Of a stretch of 56,212 nt of DNA, positions 26,656 to 34,489 are shown in pieces. The notes under the pieces were generated by a model that saw nothing but the letters and a program-made list of their open reading frames with translations, made no database searches and was not told where the DNA came from. The translations under genes were made by a program, and so were the position numbers. Position 1 is the first letter of the stretch. The number at the start of each line of letters is the position of its first letter. The stretch is from Candidatus Aminicenantota bacterium (GTDB lineage: Bacteria > Acidobacteriota > Aminicenantia > Aminicenantales > UBA8522): the NCBI GenBank assembly GCA_017886205.1, contig JAFNEO010000041.1:1-56212 (forward strand), given 5' to 3'.

Positions 26656-26697
26656 GCTGTTGGCGACAAACCCGTTTGAGGGCGGAGCGGGCATGGA

Positions 26698-26766
26698 TCT
26701 CTTCCGGAGGAAGAGAGAGCGCAGCCCGAAAGCGAGCTGCTTTTGGCTCGCCGGGACAAAAGCAGC
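26698..26766 (+). repeat. Two perfect hairpins in non-coding DNA
   Basis: First hairpin: TCTCTTCC (26698-26705) with GGAAGAGA (26709-26716), loop of 3. Second: GCTGCTTTTG (26736-26745) with CAAAAGCAGC (26757-26766), 10 bp, loop of 11. A competing 6-bp stem GCGAGC/GCTCGC (26732-26737 with 26746-26751) overlaps the second. Could be a small RNA or a palindromic repeat element. Confidence 0.55.
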
Positions 26767-26796
26767 GTGGTTTGGAGCCAATTGCCCCGAGCCGTT

Positions 26797-26825
26797 TTGA
26801 AAACTCCGGTCAAAGAAACTATAAT
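26797..26825 (+). promoter_or_regulatory. Sigma-70 promoter of lpdA
   Basis: -35 TTGAAA (26797-26802), 17-nt spacer, perfect -10 TATAAT (26820-26825). The leader is about 40 nt and carries GAGGAGG before the lpdA ATG. Confidence 0.85.
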
Positions 26826-26871
26826 GACGCTTCATCGGTGCGACCGGAAATCTCCCGACTGAGGAGGCCTC

Positions 26872-28272
26872 ATGTCCGAGAAACGCGACCTCATCATCAT
26901 CGGCGGCGGCCCCGGGGGCTATGTGGCGGCCTTGCGCGCGGCCCAGCTCCGGAAAAAGGTGACCGTTATAGAGGAAGACCGCATCGGCGGGACATGCATG
27001 AACTACGGCTGCATCCCGACCAAGTTCCTGCTCAGCCAGACCAAGACGTGGAGCGAGCTCAGGCACAACCCGAGGATCGAAGGATGGGGAGAGACCGTTC
27101 GTCTGAATTGGCCGAGCGTCCAAAAGGAAAAGAGGGCGATCGTTGATCGGCTGGTCCGCGGCACCGAGTTCCTGCTCGAACGGAACGGCGTCGAGGTCCT
27201 GAAGGGGAGGGGTGAGCTGAAGAGTGAAAGAAAAGTCCTCTTTTGTGGACACGCCGAAGAGAAAGCGCTGGAGGCGGAAAAAATAATCCTGGCCACGGGC
27301 AGCTCCTCGGCCGGCCTTCCATTCTTAAAGCCCGACGGAAATACAGTCATCACTCATCTGGAGGCGCTGGACTCTGAGGACGTCCCCCGATCGCTCGTCG
27401 TCGTCGGCGCCGGCGCCATCGGGCTGGAAATCGGGACGATCTATTCCCGGGTCGGGACCGAGGTGACGGTTCTGGAGATCCTGCCGACGATCCTGCCGGG
27501 GACGGACCGGCAGATGGCCGCGCGCTTAGAAAGGTCGCTCAAGAGACAGGGGCTGAAGATATTCACCGAGATGCGCATCGAGGAGAGCTTCCGCGAGGCC
27601 GGGAGGGTATGCCTCAAGGGGACCTGCCTTAAGTCTGGCCGACCTTTTGAATTCGGCGCCGAGAAAGTGCTCCTAGCCGCGGGCCGCGGGCCGAATTCAG
27701 AATTCCTCCGGGAGGGCTTTGGCGAGCTCTTGGACCGCGGCGGGTTCGTCCAGGTCAGTGCCCGATTGGAGACGGCCGCGCCCGGGATCTACGCCATCGG
27801 TGACCTCATCGGAGGCAAGTTGCTGGCCCATAAGGCCTCCCACGAGGGGATCATAGCGGCCGAGAATGCGGCCGGCGGCTCAGGAGAGATGGATTATGGG
27901 GCTTTGCCCATGGCGGTTTTCACCGAACCGGAGTTAGCTTCAGTTGGGCTGACGGAGGATGAAGCCAATGCCGCCGGCCTTCAAATCCATGTCGGGTTAT
28001 TCTCGCTCCAGGCGAACGGCCGGGCGCTGACCTTGGAGAATCCGGAGGGAATGGTTAAGATTATCGCCGGCCGGGACGACCGGGTAATCGGGGCTCATAT
28101 CCTCGCCCCCTTCGCCAGCGAGATGATCCCGGAGATGACGCTGGCCGTGCGCCTGGGATTGACGGTCCAGGACGTGTCCCAGACCATCCATGTTCATCCT
28201 ACGGTTTCCGAAGCGATGATGGAGGCGGCCCTAAAGGCCAAGGGGATGGCCCTCCACGCCCTGAACCAATGA
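26872..28272 (+). CDS. lpdA: Dihydrolipoyl dehydrogenase
   Basis: A 466-residue FAD disulfide oxidoreductase that reoxidises lipoyl groups of 2-oxoacid dehydrogenases or the glycine cleavage system with NAD+. FAD site: IIIGGGPGGYVAAL (8-21). Redox disulfide: GGTCMNYGCIPTK (C42, C47). NAD site: VVGAGAIGLEIGTIYSRVG. Second FAD motif: GIYAIGDLIGG. Catalytic His-Glu: HVHPTVSE near the C-terminus. It is monocistronic with its own promoter, and no E1, lipoyl E2 or gcv genes lie beside it. Confidence 0.93.
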   Translation: MSEKRDLIIIGGGPGGYVAALRAAQLRKKVTVIEEDRIGGTCMNYGCIPTKFLLSQTKTWSELRHNPRIEGWGETVRLNWPSVQKEKRAIVDRLVRGTEFLLERNGVEVLKGRGELKSERKVLFCGHAEEKALEAEKIILATGSSSAGLPFLKPDGNTVITHLEALDSEDVPRSLVVVGAGAIGLEIGTIYSRVGTEVTVLEILPTILPGTDRQMAARLERSLKRQGLKIFTEMRIEESFREAGRVCLKGTCLKSGRPFEFGAEKVLLAAGRGPNSEFLREGFGELLDRGGFVQVSARLETAAPGIYAIGDLIGGKLLAHKASHEGIIAAENAAGGSGEMDYGALPMAVFTEPELASVGLTEDEANAAGLQIHVGLFSLQANGRALTLENPEGMVKIIAGRDDRVIGAHILAPFASEMIPEMTLAVRLGLTVQDVSQTIHVHPTVSEAMMEAALKAKGMALHALNQ

Positions 28273-28282
28273 GCTCGTGGTG

Positions 28283-28375
28283 CGTCTCATAAATAACTTG
28301 GCTTTAGGACGATCCATATAGACGCGCCACCGCGGGGGAGTTTGAGGGGGACTTTTAGAAGAGATTTATGAGACG
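28283..28375. repeat. 93-bp element bounded by 12-bp perfect inverted repeats
   Basis: CGTCTCATAAAT (28283-28294) and ATTTATGAGACG (28364-28375) are exact inverted copies flanking 69 bp without a coding sequence. It sits between the convergent lpdA and sulfatase-like genes, with its right end 5 bp before the latter's stop codon. The shape fits a small MITE-like element or solo transposon ends. No target duplication is evident. Confidence 0.6.
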
Positions 28376-28380
28376 GGACA

Positions 28381-30009
28381 CTAGCGGATATACCCCAGGG
28401 CGCGGAGCATCTCCTTTGTCTTGTCGTCGATCTGGATGTCCTGCTTCCCGCTGAGAATATCCCGGGCGAAGTCCTCGAGCTCCTTTCTGAGCGGCAGCAG
28501 CTCTAAGGGCCAATTCCGGCCGTCGTAGAGGTTGGCTTTTTCCCCAGGATCGCTCTTCAGGTTATAGAGTTCATATCTATTATTCTGGGCGGTAAGGAGA
28601 AGATGCCAGGGGGGGGAAAGCAGTCCGAAGCGGTCCTTATAAGCTTCCGGACGATAGGTTTCTTCGAAGATGATCGGCTGGTCCTTCTTTTTAAGGCGCA
28701 AGAGGTTTCTGCCCTGGAAATGGGGAAGGGGCTTGATCCCCACCATGGCCGCGATGGTCGGGGCGACATCAAGGAGCGTGACGTATTCGGTCCGGACGAT
28801 CCCCTTCTGGTCCTGAGAGGGATCACAGATGATGAGCGGAACATGGAGATAAACGTCGTAGAGAAAGTGAATGTGACCCAAGTGCGGGTCGCCGAAGTCG
28901 TTGTGGTATTCGCCCAGTCCCTCTCCATGATCACCGACCAGAAGGATGGCCGTTTTGGCGAAGAGCTGGAGCTCCCGCAGCTTTTCCCAGAGCTTCCCGA
29001 TCTCTCCATCCATGTATTCGACTTCTCTTCGGTAGCAGATTGGGACGGTCTGTCGGGTCAAGAGGGGTATTCCCCGGAATGTGAGCTTGACCAGTCTGCG
29101 GCCGGCGCTGTTCCGGATTTCGATCAGGCTGTTGTTATTAAAAAAATATATATCATCGGAGGGCCGGATGTACCAGCCGCGAAGGAAATCGACCTGGTAG
29201 CTTGGTGGCTCGAGCGCTGGATCGAACTCCAGCCTGTCCAGCCGGCCGAGAAAATGGTCGGGCCGATCGTCGAATTCGTTCTGGAACTCAATCCGGAGCT
29301 GGTTCTTTCCCGGCCTCAGGTCGAGCCTGACTTCGTTGAGAGTGTACTTCTGGAGGCTCGTTTCGGCGACCTGCCGGTCATTCAGGAAGAGCCTGAAGTC
29401 CAGCGGAGAACTAGGAGGAGCGTAGGGATCATGAGGGTCGGAATAGTGGACCCAGAGGAAAAACGGTCGGTTCCTGTTTTTCTCCAGCCAGGAGAACACT
29501 CGCGCGTTGACCTCGGCCGCTGAGAGGTACCAGCGCTCCGGAGGAAACTCGTCCAGATAGTCCTCGAAACCCTGTTCCAGACCGAAGGAGGCTTTGAGGA
29601 CACCCAGTGAAACAAAGGCGGCCGTGGCGAATCCCTTTTTCCGGAAGAGGTTGACCAAGGACGGACGGGCCCGCTTGGCGGCGATCTTCTGGCCATTGTT
29701 GTAGTTTCTGATGGCGTGGGGCGGCTCGGAAAAAAAGAGCGAGGCATGAGAAGGGAGGGTGATCGGGATAAGGCTGTAGGCGTTCCGATACAGGGTCCCC
29801 TCCCGGGCGAGGAGGTCGACGTTGGGAGTGGCGGCGTTGGCCGGCTCATAGGCGCTGATGTAATCGGCGCGCTGGGTGTCGAGGGTGATCAAGATGACAT
29901 TCTCCGGCCGCGCTCCTGCCCGGCAGGAGAGAGAGCCGAGGAGGACAGCTAGACCGGCCAGAGACAAGGCCCATGGGCCGATCTTGACGGAAACGGACGG
30001 TCGGGTCAT
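28381..30009 (-). CDS. Sulfatase-fold lipoprotein (alkaline phosphatase superfamily), atypical active site
   Basis: A 542-residue protein with a lipobox Cys at residue 29 (LLGSLSC). The alkaline-phosphatase/sulfatase core shows NVILITLDTQRADY (metal Asp44), HYSDPHDPY, LLVGDHGEGLGEY and a PHFQGRNLL ending. The nucleophile site reads ITLPSHASLF, with Thr84 where FGly sulfatases have Cys or Ser in C/S-x-P-x-R, so classic FGly maturation is not expected. A beta-rich insert (about 205-330, LNEVRLDLRPGKNQLRIEF) splits the core and may bind substrate. It could be a phosphoesterase or phosphotransferase. It is divergent from nuoA. Confidence 0.82.
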   Translation of the reverse strand: MTRPSVSVKIGPWALSLAGLAVLLGSLSCRAGARPENVILITLDTQRADYISAYEPANAATPNVDLLAREGTLYRNAYSLIPITLPSHASLFFSEPPHAIRNYNNGQKIAAKRARPSLVNLFRKKGFATAAFVSLGVLKASFGLEQGFEDYLDEFPPERWYLSAAEVNARVFSWLEKNRNRPFFLWVHYSDPHDPYAPPSSPLDFRLFLNDRQVAETSLQKYTLNEVRLDLRPGKNQLRIEFQNEFDDRPDHFLGRLDRLEFDPALEPPSYQVDFLRGWYIRPSDDIYFFNNNSLIEIRNSAGRRLVKLTFRGIPLLTRQTVPICYRREVEYMDGEIGKLWEKLRELQLFAKTAILLVGDHGEGLGEYHNDFGDPHLGHIHFLYDVYLHVPLIICDPSQDQKGIVRTEYVTLLDVAPTIAAMVGIKPLPHFQGRNLLRLKKKDQPIIFEETYRPEAYKDRFGLLSPPWHLLLTAQNNRYELYNLKSDPGEKANLYDGRNWPLELLPLRKELEDFARDILSGKQDIQIDDKTKEMLRALGYIR

Positions 30010-30029
30010 CTTGGGTTTTGGGAGTCCGT

Positions 30030-30058
30030 ATTATGTGGGATCGCGGTTTTTTTGTCAA
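30030..30058 (-). promoter_or_regulatory. Promoter of the sulfatase-like gene
   Basis: Minus-strand -35 is a perfect TTGACA (30053-30058), spacer 17 nt, -10 CATAAT (30030-30035). It lies back to back with the nuo promoter: only 6 bp separate the two -35 boxes. Confidence 0.8.
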
Positions 30059-30064
30059 AAGCGG

Positions 30065-30093
30065 TTGCTATTTCGGGGGCGTTTTATTAAAAT
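30065..30093 (+). promoter_or_regulatory. Promoter of the nuoA-I operon
   Basis: -35 TTGCTA (30065-30070), 17-nt spacer, -10 TAAAAT (30088-30093). The short leader carries GGAAGGAG before the GTG start of nuoA. Confidence 0.7.
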
Positions 30094-30117
30094 CCCCCCC
30101 TCGCAGGAAGGAGAAAC

Positions 30118-30462
30118 GTGGTCGAGGTTTTTTTAGTCTTCCTCATCTTCGGGCTTCTCGGCTTAATCCTCATCTTTATGAACAAGCTGCTGGGGCCTTC
30201 CCGCACCAACCCGGCCAAGGAACAGCCCTTTGAATGCGGCAGCCCTTACCTCCAGAAAGGGATCAACCCGTTCTCGATCAAGTTCTGTCTGATCGCGTTC
30301 ATCTTCCTGCTCTTTGACGTCGAGGTGGTCTTCTTCTTTCCCTGGGCGCTTGTTTTCAAGGAGATGCCGGGAACGGCCCTCATCATCATGATGGCCTACA
30401 TCGCGGTCCTGGTGGTCGGGTTCGTCTATGCCTGGAAAAAGGGTGCCTTCGAATGGGAATGA
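30118..30462 (+). CDS. nuoA: NADH-quinone oxidoreductase subunit A
   Basis: A 114-residue membrane subunit of complex I with three helices. Signatures: [41 protein letters not shown], including the conserved Cys loop and the Asp/Glu pair of helix 2. It starts at GTG with GGAAGGAG. It is the first gene of a tightly packed nine-gene run A-I in standard order. Confidence 0.95.
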   Translation: MVEVFLVFLIFGLLGLILIFMNKLLGPSRTNPAKEQPFECGSPYLQKGINPFSIKFCLIAFIFLLFDVEVVFFFPWALVFKEMPGTALIIMMAYIAVLVVGFVYAWKKGAFEWE

Positions 30463-30475
30463 GGGAAAAGAAGCC

Positions 30476-30979
30476 ATGACCGAGGAAAAGAAGAAGCGCC
30501 CACCGGCCGGGCCGTTCATAACCACCCAGTTCAACACCCTGCTCGGCTGGGCGCGCAAGTTCTCGCTCTTCCATTATCCCTTCGTCACGGCCTGCTGCGG
30601 GATGGAGTACATGTCGGCCGCCTGCGCTCATTTCGACATCGACCGTTTCGGAGCCGGATGGACGCGCTTCTCACCGCGGCAATCGGATATGCTCCTGGTC
30701 GTGGGCACCATTACCCAAAAGGAAGCCCCGGTCCTCCGGACGGTCTATGACCAGATGACCGAGCCCAAGTGGGTCATCGCCTTCGGGACCTGCGCCGTGA
30801 GCGGCGGGATCTACGACAACTACGCCGTCGTCCAGGGAATCGACCAGATCATCCCCGTAGACGTTTACATCCCGGGCTGCCCCCCAAGGCCCGAGACCGT
30901 GCTCGACGGTTTGCTGAAACTGCAGGAGAAAATCCAGCATCAGGACCACGATTGGCGATGGAAGAAAAAACGATCCTAG
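30476..30979 (+). CDS. nuoB: NADH-quinone oxidoreductase subunit B
   Basis: A 167-residue peripheral subunit that holds the terminal N2 [4Fe-4S] cluster and donates electrons to quinone. Ligand Cys: the tandem pair C40-C41 in [11 protein letters not shown], one in GTCAVSGG and one in GCPPRPE. I chose the ATG at 30476, 13 nt after nuoA with GAGGGA upstream; the frame opens earlier inside nuoA. It overlaps nuoC by 22 nt. Confidence 0.95.
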   Translation: MTEEKKKRPPAGPFITTQFNTLLGWARKFSLFHYPFVTACCGMEYMSAACAHFDIDRFGAGWTRFSPRQSDMLLVVGTITQKEAPVLRTVYDQMTEPKWVIAFGTCAVSGGIYDNYAVVQGIDQIIPVDVYIPGCPPRPETVLDGLLKLQEKIQHQDHDWRWKKKRS

Positions 30980-31437
30980 AACGGCTCCGGAAGGAATTCC
31001 CGGCCGGCGTACGAGAGACCTTGACTTCGTTGGGCGATGAGGTCGCGGTCATCGATAAAGGGGCGCTCCTCCCGGTTGTCACCTTTCTCAGGGATGGGCC
31101 CGGCGAGTTCACCATGCTCCTGGACCTGACCTGCGTCGATTATCCGGGCCAGGAGCCGCGCTTCGAGATGGTCTATCATCTCTTTTCGCTGTCCCGCAAC
31201 CGGCGCCTGAGGATCAAGACGAGACTCGGCGAGAGCGACCTCCGGATCGCCTCATTGACCTCTCTCTGGAAGAACGCCAACTGGCTGGAGCGCGAGGTCT
31301 ACGACCTTTTCGGAGTGCATTTCGAGGGGCACCCCGACCTCCGGCGTCTCTTCATGTACGACGGGTTCGAAGGTTATCCGCTGCGCAAGGACTACCCCCT
31401 GCGCCGGCGCCAGCCCCTTATCCGCCTGAAGGAGTGA
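30958..31437 (+). CDS. nuoC: NADH-quinone oxidoreductase subunit C
   Basis: A 159-residue 30-kDa-type subunit of the Q-module. Signatures: [14 protein letters not shown], and [40 protein letters not shown] near the C-terminus, the classic NuoC motif. It is not fused to NuoD. The ATG at 30958 lies inside the end of nuoB, and the gene ends 1 nt before nuoD. Confidence 0.95.
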   Translation: MEEKTILERLRKEFPAGVRETLTSLGDEVAVIDKGALLPVVTFLRDGPGEFTMLLDLTCVDYPGQEPRFEMVYHLFSLSRNRRLRIKTRLGESDLRIASLTSLWKNANWLEREVYDLFGVHFEGHPDLRRLFMYDGFEGYPLRKDYPLRRRQPLIRLKE

Positions 31438-31438
31438 C

Positions 31439-32764
31439 ATGCCGACACGGATCCAGAAACAGGCCCGGCAGGATACGATGCTCCTGAACATGGGGCCCTC
31501 TCACCCGGCCATGCACGGGACGATCCGCGTCATGCTGGAGCTCGACGGCGAGCGCATCCTCAACTCCGAAGTGGAGGTCGGCTATCTCCATCGCGGGTTC
31601 GAGAAGACCTGCGAGCACCGGACCTACTTTAGCCTCCTGCCTTATACTGACCGGCTGAACTACGTTTCTCCGCTCATCAATAACCTCGGCTATGTTATGA
31701 CCATCGAAAAGATGCTCGGCGTCGAGGTCCCGGAGCGCGCCCAATATATCCGTGTCCTGATGAGCGAGCTCTCACGCATCTCCGACCACCTCACCTGCCT
31801 GGCCGCCATGGCCATGGAATGCGGCGCCTTCACGGTCTTTCTGTACAAGATGAAGGCCCGTGAATTCCTCTGGGATGTCATTGAACAGACCACCGGCGCC
31901 CGGATGACGACCTCTTATATCCGTATCGGCGGTGTCCGGGCAGACCTCCATCCCGATTTCGACGCGGTCCTGAAGAAAGCGGTCGAAGAGACGCGGCTGG
32001 TCCTCAAGGACGTCCATGGACTCCTGGATAAAAATAAAATCTTTCTCAACCGGACCCGGGATGTCGCTGTCATGTCCCGGGAGGATGCCGTCGCTTTTGG
32101 CTGGACCGGGCCCTGCCTGCGCTCCACCGGCGTCTCCTACGATGTGCGCAAGGCCCAGCCTTATCTCGTCTATGACCGGCTGAACTGGGACGTTCCACTG
32201 GGCGAGAGGGGAGACAACTTCGACCGCTACCTGGTCCGGATGAAGGAGATGGAGCAAAGCCTGCGCATCATCGAGCAGGCCGCCGCCCGCATTCCCGAGT
32301 CTTCCCGGGGCTTTATCGCCGAGGGAATGGCGCCCGCTCAGGCCATCAAGGAATCGCGCCGCCAACGGGTCCGGAAGGACATCGCCCTTTCTCCCAACCT
32401 GGAGGGTTCGGAAGAAGCCCGTTATCCGGATATTCTGGCCTCGGACAAGGGCTTTGTCGTCCCGCCCAAGGAAGAGACCTATACGTCGATCGAAGGGTTG
32501 ATCAATCATTTCAAGTTCTTCATGCGCGGGCACGGCATCCGGCCGCCCAAAGGCGATGTGTACTTCGCTGTTGAAGGCGGGAACGGAGAGCTGGGTTTCT
32601 ACATCGTTTCCGACGGAACCGACCGGCCCTACCGGCTCCACCTGAGGGCGCCCTGTTTCCACATCGTCTCATCCCTGGAGCAACTCATCCGCGGGCGATA
32701 CGTGGCCGACGTCATCCCGACCTTTGGGTCGATGAACATGATCGGAGGAGAGCTGGACCGGTGA
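31439..32764 (+). CDS. nuoD: NADH-quinone oxidoreductase subunit D
   Basis: A 441-residue 49-kDa-type subunit that lines the quinone site with NuoB. Signatures: MGPSHPAMHGTIRVMLELDGE, VGYLHRGFEK, and the C-terminal GELGFYIVSDGTDRPYRLHLRAPCF...GSMNMIGGELDR. Compared with the usual sequence there is an extra charged stretch of about 35 residues near 300-335 (AEGMAPAQAIKESRRQRV and following). The stop overlaps the nuoE GTG. Confidence 0.95.
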   Translation: MPTRIQKQARQDTMLLNMGPSHPAMHGTIRVMLELDGERILNSEVEVGYLHRGFEKTCEHRTYFSLLPYTDRLNYVSPLINNLGYVMTIEKMLGVEVPERAQYIRVLMSELSRISDHLTCLAAMAMECGAFTVFLYKMKAREFLWDVIEQTTGARMTTSYIRIGGVRADLHPDFDAVLKKAVEETRLVLKDVHGLLDKNKIFLNRTRDVAVMSREDAVAFGWTGPCLRSTGVSYDVRKAQPYLVYDRLNWDVPLGERGDNFDRYLVRMKEMEQSLRIIEQAAARIPESSRGFIAEGMAPAQAIKESRRQRVRKDIALSPNLEGSEEARYPDILASDKGFVVPPKEETYTSIEGLINHFKFFMRGHGIRPPKGDVYFAVEGGNGELGFYIVSDGTDRPYRLHLRAPCFHIVSSLEQLIRGRYVADVIPTFGSMNMIGGELDR

Positions 32765-33234
32765 GTTCCGAATACTCTTCTTCGCTGCGCCGGAAGATCG
32801 ATGAGGTCGTGGCCCGCTATCCGAAAAAAGGGGCGGCGCTCCTGCCCGTCCTCCACCTCGTCCAGCGGGAAGTCGGCTGCATCTCCCCCGAGGAAGAGCG
32901 GTTCGTGGCCCAGGTCCTCGGGCTCAAGCCGATGAAGGTCAGGGAAGTCGTGACCTTCTATACGATGTTCCTCCGTCGGCCGGTCGGGAAATACTACCTT
33001 CAGGCCTGCTCCAACCTGAGCTGCTCGCTGCTCGGGGCGGGACCGCTTCTGGATTATCTGCAGCAGAAATTGGGGATAGGAATCGGGGAGACAACGGCCG
33101 ACGGCCGGTTCACCCTCTCCACCGTAGAATGCCTCGGAGCCTGCGAGCAGGCGCCCTGCCTTATGGTCAATTTCGATTATCACGGCCAGTTGGATAGAGA
33201 GAAGATCGACCGGATCCTGGAGAGCTTGGAATAG
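32761..33234 (+). CDS. nuoE: NADH-quinone oxidoreductase subunit E
   Basis: A 157-residue 24-kDa subunit of the NADH-oxidising N-module with a thioredoxin-like [2Fe-2S] domain. Cluster ligands are in CSNLSC (about 83-88) and in STVECLGACEQAPCLMVN. The start is GTG (GTGA overlap with the nuoD stop), indicating coupling. Presence of E, F and G means this complex is a true NADH-linked type. Confidence 0.95.
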   Translation: MSSEYSSSLRRKIDEVVARYPKKGAALLPVLHLVQREVGCISPEEERFVAQVLGLKPMKVREVVTFYTMFLRRPVGKYYLQACSNLSCSLLGAGPLLDYLQQKLGIGIGETTADGRFTLSTVECLGACEQAPCLMVNFDYHGQLDREKIDRILESLE

Positions 33235-33238
33235 GACC

Positions 33239-34489
33239 GTGGACGAGAAGGTTTTGACCCGGCACTTCGGCGTAGAAGGCCTCTTCCGGATCGATGTCTA
33301 CCGCGGGCAAGGCGGATACAGAGCGGTCGAAACCGCCTTGAAACGGATGACGCCCGCCGCGGTCCTGGACGAAGTCAAGAGAGCGAGTCTGCGCGGCCGG
33401 GGAGGTGCGGGATTCCCGGCCGGAGTGAAGTGGGGATTCGTCCCCCAGAACGTCCCCAAGCCCAGGTACCTGTGCGTCAACGCGGACGAGGGCGAGCCCG
33501 GCACGTTCAAAGACCGCTACCTCATGAACCACAACCCCCATCTCCTTTTGGAGGGGACGATCATCGCTTCGTACGCGGTCGGCATCCACGCGGCTTTTAT
33601 CTATGTCCGAGGCGAGTATGAGGCCGTCGCTCTGAGGCTCGAGGGGGCGATCGCCGAGGCCTACCGGAACGGGTATCTCGGGAAAAATATCCTGGGAACT
33701 GGGTTTGACCTGGATGTGGCCGTCCACCGAGGCGCCGGTGCCTATATCTGTGGCGAGGAAACGGCCCTCCTCGAATCTCTCGAAGGGAAGCGCGGGCATC
33801 CCCGGCTGAAGCCGCCTTTCCCCGCCTCGGTCGGCCTGTTCCAGTGCCCGACCGTGATCAACAACGTGGAGACCCTGTCCAACATTCCCTTCATCGTCCA
33901 GAACGGTGCCGGCTGGTTCCTCAAGAGAGGCCTGCCCAAGGACGGAGGGACGAGGATCTTCGGCGTCAGCGGCATGGTCAAGAAGCCGGGTATCTATGAA
34001 CTCCCGCTCGGGACGAAGTTACGGACGATCATCTTCGACCATGCCGGGGGGATGAAGGAGGGCAAACAGCTCAAAGCCGTCATCCCCGGCGGGATGTCGG
34101 CGCCGATCCTCACAGCGGACGAGATCGACCTGCCGATGGATTTCGATTCTCTGGCCGGTGCCGGATCGATGCTCGGCTCGGCGGCCGTCATCGTCATCGA
34201 CCGGGAGACGTCGATCCTAGACGTCCTCAAGGCGGTGGCCAAATTCTATTCCCATGAATCGTGCGGCCAGTGCACCCCCTGCCGGATCGGGACGGCCTGG
34301 ATCAACAAGATCGTCAAACGCTTGGCCAGGGGAGAGGGCGAACAGGACGATATCGATGCCATCGTCCGCCTGGCCACCAATATCAAGGGCAAGACGCTCT
34401 GTCCACTCGGGGATGCCGCGGCCCTGCCCATTCTGTCGATATGTCAGAAATTCCGCCGGGAGCTGGAGGGATATCTCCCCCATGCCTAA
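33239..34489 (+). CDS. nuoF: NADH-quinone oxidoreductase subunit F
   Basis: A 416-residue subunit that binds NADH and FMN. Nucleotide motif GRGGAGFPAGVKWGF (about 46-60), FMN-region NADEGEPGTFKDR, GAGAYICGEETALLESLEGKRGHPR, and the [4Fe-4S] site SCGQCTPCRIGT with a fourth Cys in TLCPLGD. It starts at GTG and overlaps nuoG by 8 nt. Confidence 0.96.
   Translation: MDEKVLTRHFGVEGLFRIDVYRGQGGYRAVETALKRMTPAAVLDEVKRASLRGRGGAGFPAGVKWGFVPQNVPKPRYLCVNADEGEPGTFKDRYLMNHNPHLLLEGTIIASYAVGIHAAFIYVRGEYEAVALRLEGAIAEAYRNGYLGKNILGTGFDLDVAVHRGAGAYICGEETALLESLEGKRGHPRLKPPFPASVGLFQCPTVINNVETLSNIPFIVQNGAGWFLKRGLPKDGGTRIFGVSGMVKKPGIYELPLGTKLRTIIFDHAGGMKEGKQLKAVIPGGMSAPILTADEIDLPMDFDSLAGAGSMLGSAAVIVIDRETSILDVLKAVAKFYSHESCGQCTPCRIGTAWINKIVKRLARGEGEQDDIDAIVRLATNIKGKTLCPLGDAAALPILSICQKFRRELEGYLPHA

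Larger units (their letters stand above)
26424..26796. other. Gene-poor divergent intergenic region with repeats and hairpins
   Basis: Between the Oar-like gene and lpdA I see no supported CDS. The stretch holds the possible signal-peptide extension of the Oar-like gene (to 26486), its promoter, a direct repeat pair and two strong hairpins, and it ends at the lpdA promoter. ORFs crossing it on both strands run antisense into lpdA or have no family match. Confidence 0.5.

Noticed and set aside
26512..27252. 246-residue minus-strand open frame upstream of and into lpdA
   Set aside because: Over half is antisense to lpdA, and the rest covers the repeat and hairpin block; no family match and no promoter or ribosome site in the right place.
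28283..28375. Bidirectional terminator for lpdA and the sulfatase-like gene
   Set aside because: The 12-bp arms are separated by 69 nt and no U tract follows, so simple intrinsic termination is unlikely.
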